Source: Planctomycetota bacterium (lineage in GTDB: Bacteria > Planctomycetota > Phycisphaerae > WQYP01). Taken from it: 8,480 bases of DNA. Numbering within the stretch: position 1 is the first letter of the stretch; every line of letters starts with the position of its first letter. Positions 5,832-8,480 of the stretch are shown here, one piece after another. The DNA is taken from positions 1-8,480 of the forward strand of contig JAJZNY010000365.1 of NCBI GenBank assembly GCA_021852245.1. The letters run 5' to 3'. Made by a program: the position numbers and the translations under genes. Below the pieces are notes generated by a model. It was not told the DNA's origin. It searched no databases and was given only the letters and a program-made list of their open reading frames with translations.

Positions 5832-5838
5832 GAGGAGG
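5832..5838 (+). promoter_or_regulatory. Strong ribosome-binding site that decides the prepilin start
   Basis: GAGGAGG lies six bases before ATG 5845. The earlier in-frame ATG at 5827 lies upstream of this site and has no Shine-Dalgarno of its own, so translation is taken to begin at 5845. Confidence 0.8.
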
Positions 5839-5844
5839 CATAAA

Positions 5845-6837
5845 ATGGGTATGCGTGGAATGTCCAGACTCAGTGGGAATAAGACGGGCAAAAAGCCCGG
5901 CCGCAGTGGTTTCACCTTGGTTGAGTTGCTTGTTGTCATTTCAATCATTGCACTCTTGATATCACTTCTTCTCCCCGCCCTTTCCAAGGCAAAGGAGGAT
6001 GCGGTAACGATTTCCTGCCTGGCCAATCTCAGGTCGCTCGGGCAGATCACCAACGAATATGCCCAGAATTATCAGGACGCAATCCCATTTGGCAGTTCGA
6101 CGGCCGAGAACTGGCCTAATCAGTGGGGGCAGGATAGCTGGGATTCCCTCCTTTTTGCATTTAATAAAAATATCCTCCCCAGCCCCGGTTGGGAATTGGC
6201 ATACGCCGAGGGGAACACCTATTTCCCAAAGCCCGATCGCTTTCCGGGACGTCCGGGTGAATACAATGCCATGTTCGTTTGTCCCGCAGCAACCATCATG
6301 CCCACTCCCGGCGCTGCCATGTGCACGTATTCTGCCAACCCTAATTTCTTCATGGCGTACAATCAGTACAACAGTAAGGACCTTTACACCTGTCGCCTTT
6401 CCCAGGTTACCGACCCCTCCCAGTCGGTGGCGATCGGTGATGGAAACCAAGTCAAGACAGGAGGAATGGCCGCCGATTCCAGCGCCTTTACATTCAGTTG
6501 GCAGCAGAATACCGCCAATGGATTCAAAGCCCCGGCCAATCAGTACATGAACTATCCCGATTATCTCGTCCCGCCCAACGGCTTGGTCGCTGGCGATACC
6601 GCCAATTTAGACTCTCCCGCATGGGTCCCCAGCGCCAGCGGTAACGGCCTCCGGTATCGCCATGGCAACGATGCCAATGTCGTCTTCTTCGACGGCCACG
6701 CGACCTCAATCCCAATGAACAACAATACTCCCGGTAACCCACCGGGAACGCCGGGAACATCCGGCTCCACCGGGCTGAAGATTATCAATATCATCAATCC
6801 CAATCTGTCGGCATCAGTAGCGCAGAATTTGTATTGA
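5845..6837 (+). CDS. Prepilin-type N-terminal cleavage/H-X9-DG domain protein (DUF1559-like pseudopilin)
   Basis: A 330-residue type II/IV pilin-like protein. A basic leader ([15 protein letters not shown], 8-22) is followed by the prepilin peptidase site G22|F23 in [10 protein letters not shown], with the conserved Glu at mature position 5 (E27). Residues 23-44 are the hydrophobic helix that anchors the protein in the membrane before assembly and packs in the filament core. The next part ([22 protein letters not shown], in pieces ALSKAKEDA 45-53 and CLANLRSLG 58-66) is typical of these proteins. Near the C-terminus [14 protein letters not shown] (272-285) is the H-X9-DG signature (H273, D283, G284). 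A Gly/Pro/Thr spacer (297-309) leads to the final 20 residues. Such proteins occur in dozens of copies in planctomycete genomes; their function is largely unknown. It stands alone after a long leader and precedes a sulfatase. ATG 5845 is chosen for the strong GAGGAGG. Confidence 0.93.
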   Translation: MGMRGMSRLSGNKTGKKPGRSGFTLVELLVVISIIALLISLLLPALSKAKEDAVTISCLANLRSLGQITNEYAQNYQDAIPFGSSTAENWPNQWGQDSWDSLLFAFNKNILPSPGWELAYAEGNTYFPKPDRFPGRPGEYNAMFVCPAATIMPTPGAAMCTYSANPNFFMAYNQYNSKDLYTCRLSQVTDPSQSVAIGDGNQVKTGGMAADSSAFTFSWQQNTANGFKAPANQYMNYPDYLVPPNGLVAGDTANLDSPAWVPSASGNGLRYRHGNDANVVFFDGHATSIPMNNNTPGNPPGTPGTSGSTGLKIINIINPNLSASVAQNLY

Positions 6838-6897
6838 CCGCCCGGACCCGCAGGGCGCAAGTGCTCATCGCGGCCGTGGGGATGAACTTTAACGATG

Positions 6898-6929
6898 ACG
6901 TGGGGTGGCTGTAGATCGCCACTCCACGT
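6898..6929 (+). terminator. Strong 12-bp hairpin between the prepilin and sulfatase genes
   Basis: ACGTGGGGTGGC (6898-6909) pairs with GCCACTCCACGT (6918-6929) over 12 positions with one G-T pair; the loop is tgtagatc. It starts 60 bases after the prepilin stop. No T tract follows, so intrinsic termination is not assured; it could instead protect the 3' end of the prepilin mRNA or act as a protein-binding inverted repeat. A smaller CGCCC/GGGCG hairpin (6839-6857) lies right after the stop codon. Confidence 0.5.
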
Positions 6930-7024
6930 TCGTCTAAACTCTCTGGTACGGAAGGATCCTCAAGCACCGGCGTTATGGTGGCTTAATGCTGCGTGGCAGA
7001 ATAAGTCGTGGTGTCATGAATGAA

Positions 7025-7030
7025 AAGGAG
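7025..7030 (+). promoter_or_regulatory. Ribosome-binding site of the sulfatase
   Basis: AAGGAG stands eight bases before ATG 7039 and fixes that start, which also begins a complete twin-arginine signal. Confidence 0.75.
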
Positions 7031-7038
7031 TTTCCCTT

Positions 7039-8480
7039 ATGAAACGACGAACGTTTGTCAAGGCAGGAGCGGCGACCGCAGCAGCGGGGGCACTCGCCTC
7101 CGTGCGCCCGGTTCGGGCGGCAAGAGCGAGTCGTCAAAGTCGCCGACCAAACATCCTGGTATTTCTCACCGATGATCAGGGGCGATGGGCGCAGCAGCCT
7201 TACGGCAACCCGGATGTCAAAACACCTAATATGAGCTGGCTGGCCGAGCACGGCACCAAGATGACGCGGGCGTATACCACCTGCCCGGTCTGCTCACCCG
7301 CACGAGCCTCATTTTTTACCGGGCGCATGCCTTCCCAACATGGTATTCAGGACTGGCTCTACGAACCCGGACATATCTACGACAATTGCCTCAAAGGCCA
7401 GACACTCATCTCCGAACCCCTCAAGAGCGCCGGGTACCACACCGGTCTCGTCGGTAAATGGCATTGTGGAGCAACGCGATTTCCAAAGACGGCATTCGAT
7501 TACTGGTTCAGCTACTGGGTTTGGCAGTATCCTCATTTCGGTAAGCAGAACTTTTCCAATCAGGGCAATTATCTCGAAGAGTACGGCAACCAATCTCATC
7601 TCCTCACCAATCGTGCCTTGGAGTTCCTGAAAAATTCACGCGTCGGACGGCGAAAAAACCGCGAACCATTCTTCCTGTTTGTCGGTTATACCGATACCCA
7701 TTCACCCCATATTCAGGCCCCCAAAAAATATGTCGATTATTACAATCGGCAGCCGCTTAACTGGTTCAAGGTTCCCCCGTTTGCTTCGTGTCACGGCCAG
7801 ATTGCAAGTCTTGCCAACGGCGTTCCGCGTCTGGCATCGGAACAGCACGCCCGTCTGGCCGAATATTACGGCGCGGTCGCCAATATCGATGATCAGGTCG
7901 GAAGAGTCCTCGCCGCATTAAAGCAGATGGGCGAACTCGATGACACCATGATCGTCTACACCGGTGACCATGGTCTTAACGGCGGACACAATGGCTTCTG
8001 GGAAAAAGGCAATGCCACCATCCCCCAGAATTTCGTGGATGATTCCATTCTCATCTCTTCCATCATCTCCTGGCGTAATGGCGATGTAAAAGCCGGTGTC
8101 AGCAGTGATGCCATTGTCAACCATCCCGATCTCTTCATGACCATCCTCGATGTCGCTCAAGCTCACCCCGGCCAAGCCGTCCTCGATAGCATCAATTCCC
8201 CGGGGTTGTCCTATCTGCGGCAGTTGCGTGGTGAACATGTATCAGGATGGCGAGACTCCATCATCTGTGAGTACGGCAACGCTCGAATGATTCGCACTCA
8301 CCGCTATAAACTCATTCTCCGTTATCCGTACGATTGGGTGCAGGCTCCCAACGAACTTTATGATCTTCAAAATGATCCCCACGAGCGCGTCAATGTCTAC
8401 AACAAGGCGCAGCATGCGGAATTAATCAAAGACCTGAGCCGAAAAATAAATGCCTTCTTCAAGGTCTACACGGTGCCGGG
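7039..8480 (+). CDS. Tat-exported Cys-type sulfatase (3' end cut by the window)
   Basis: An open frame of 480 codons runs off the window. The N-terminus is a twin-arginine signal: KRRTFVK (2-8), an Ala-rich core (9-20) and a likely cleavage near VRA (25-27). The alkaline-phosphatase-fold sulfatase domain follows: PNILVFLTDDQG (37-48) with metal ligands D45 and D46, the formylglycine motif CSPAR (85-89) with C85 and downstream SFFTGR (91-96), GKWHCG (139-144) with K140 and H142, HSPH (221-224), and YTGDHG (307-312) with metal ligands D310 and H311, then WEKGN (321-325) with K323. Near the end, ELYDLQNDPHERVN marks the usual C-terminal region, so little is likely missing. Enzymes of this kind cleave sulfate esters, often from sulfated polysaccharides, in the periplasm or outside; the substrate cannot be told from sequence. 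C85 must be converted to formylglycine by a maturase not seen here. It lies 201 bp after the prepilin-like gene. Confidence 0.93.
   Translation, partial: MKRRTFVKAGAATAAAGALASVRPVRAARASRQSRRPNILVFLTDDQGRWAQQPYGNPDVKTPNMSWLAEHGTKMTRAYTTCPVCSPARASFFTGRMPSQHGIQDWLYEPGHIYDNCLKGQTLISEPLKSAGYHTGLVGKWHCGATRFPKTAFDYWFSYWVWQYPHFGKQNFSNQGNYLEEYGNQSHLLTNRALEFLKNSRVGRRKNREPFFLFVGYTDTHSPHIQAPKKYVDYYNRQPLNWFKVPPFASCHGQIASLANGVPRLASEQHARLAEYYGAVANIDDQVGRVLAALKQMGELDDTMIVYTGDHGLNGGHNGFWEKGNATIPQNFVDDSILISSIISWRNGDVKAGVSSDAIVNHPDLFMTILDVAQAHPGQAVLDSINSPGLSYLRQLRGEHVSGWRDSIICEYGNARMIRTHRYKLILRYPYDWVQAPNELYDLQNDPHERVNVYNKAQHAELIKDLSRKINAFFKVYTVP

Noticed and set aside
5962..6450. Minus-strand open frame opposite the prepilin gene
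   Set aside because: The + strand has a complete prepilin with family motifs at both ends; the antisense product looks like no known protein and has no ribosome-binding site of note.
7309..8238. Several minus- and plus-strand frames inside the sulfatase region
   Set aside because: The sulfatase frame is open throughout and contains all catalytic motifs in order, so the others are shadows.
1..8480. CRISPR array, insertion sequence, integrase or attachment site
   Set aside because: No spaced direct repeats, transposase or integrase motifs, or terminal inverted repeats with target duplications were seen.

Overview
The window reads as chromosome of a planctomycete-type bacterium, most likely of the Phycisphaerae side of the phylum. 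This is inferred from two genes at the right end: a type II/IV prepilin-like protein with the C-terminal H-X9-DG signature (DUF1559/SBP_bac_10 type) and a Tat-exported sulfatase. Both families are strongly expanded in Planctomycetes and relatives (Lentisphaerae, Verrucomicrobia). All recognised genes are on the + strand.

Left part (1-5365) is a housekeeping block: a shortened glmU-like nucleotidyltransferase, prs (PRPP synthetase), rplY/ctc (ribosomal protein L25, long form), pth (peptidyl-tRNA hydrolase), rpsF (S6), ssb and rplI (L9). The order glmU-prs-ctc-pth is the same as in Bacillus subtilis, where spoVG lies just upstream; a short open frame at the left edge may be the end of that upstream gene. 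The block serves nucleotide-sugar and PRPP supply, translation and DNA maintenance. Two things are missing from it: the acetyltransferase half of GlmU, and rpsR (S18), which usually sits between ssb and rplI. Gaps are short and hold several hairpins. A clear Rho-independent terminator closes the block at 5434-5469.

Middle part (5366-5844) is the only long non-coding stretch. After the terminator comes an AT-richer segment, then a perfect 12-bp palindrome and about 180 nt that fold by eye into a well-defined multi-stem structure, ending just upstream of the strong Shine-Dalgarno of the prepilin gene. I do not recognise it as a known riboswitch or ncRNA family; it is the best candidate here for an undescribed element.

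Right part (5845-8480) holds the H-X9-DG prepilin-like gene, a strong 12-bp hairpin in the following gap, and a Cys-type sulfatase with a twin-arginine signal, cut by the window end. Together these suggest an accessory surface/polysaccharide-desulfation module. Sampled stretches show G>C on the + strand in the left block and C>G in the right part, suggesting that the two parts have different histories or that the boundary is a rearrangement junction.
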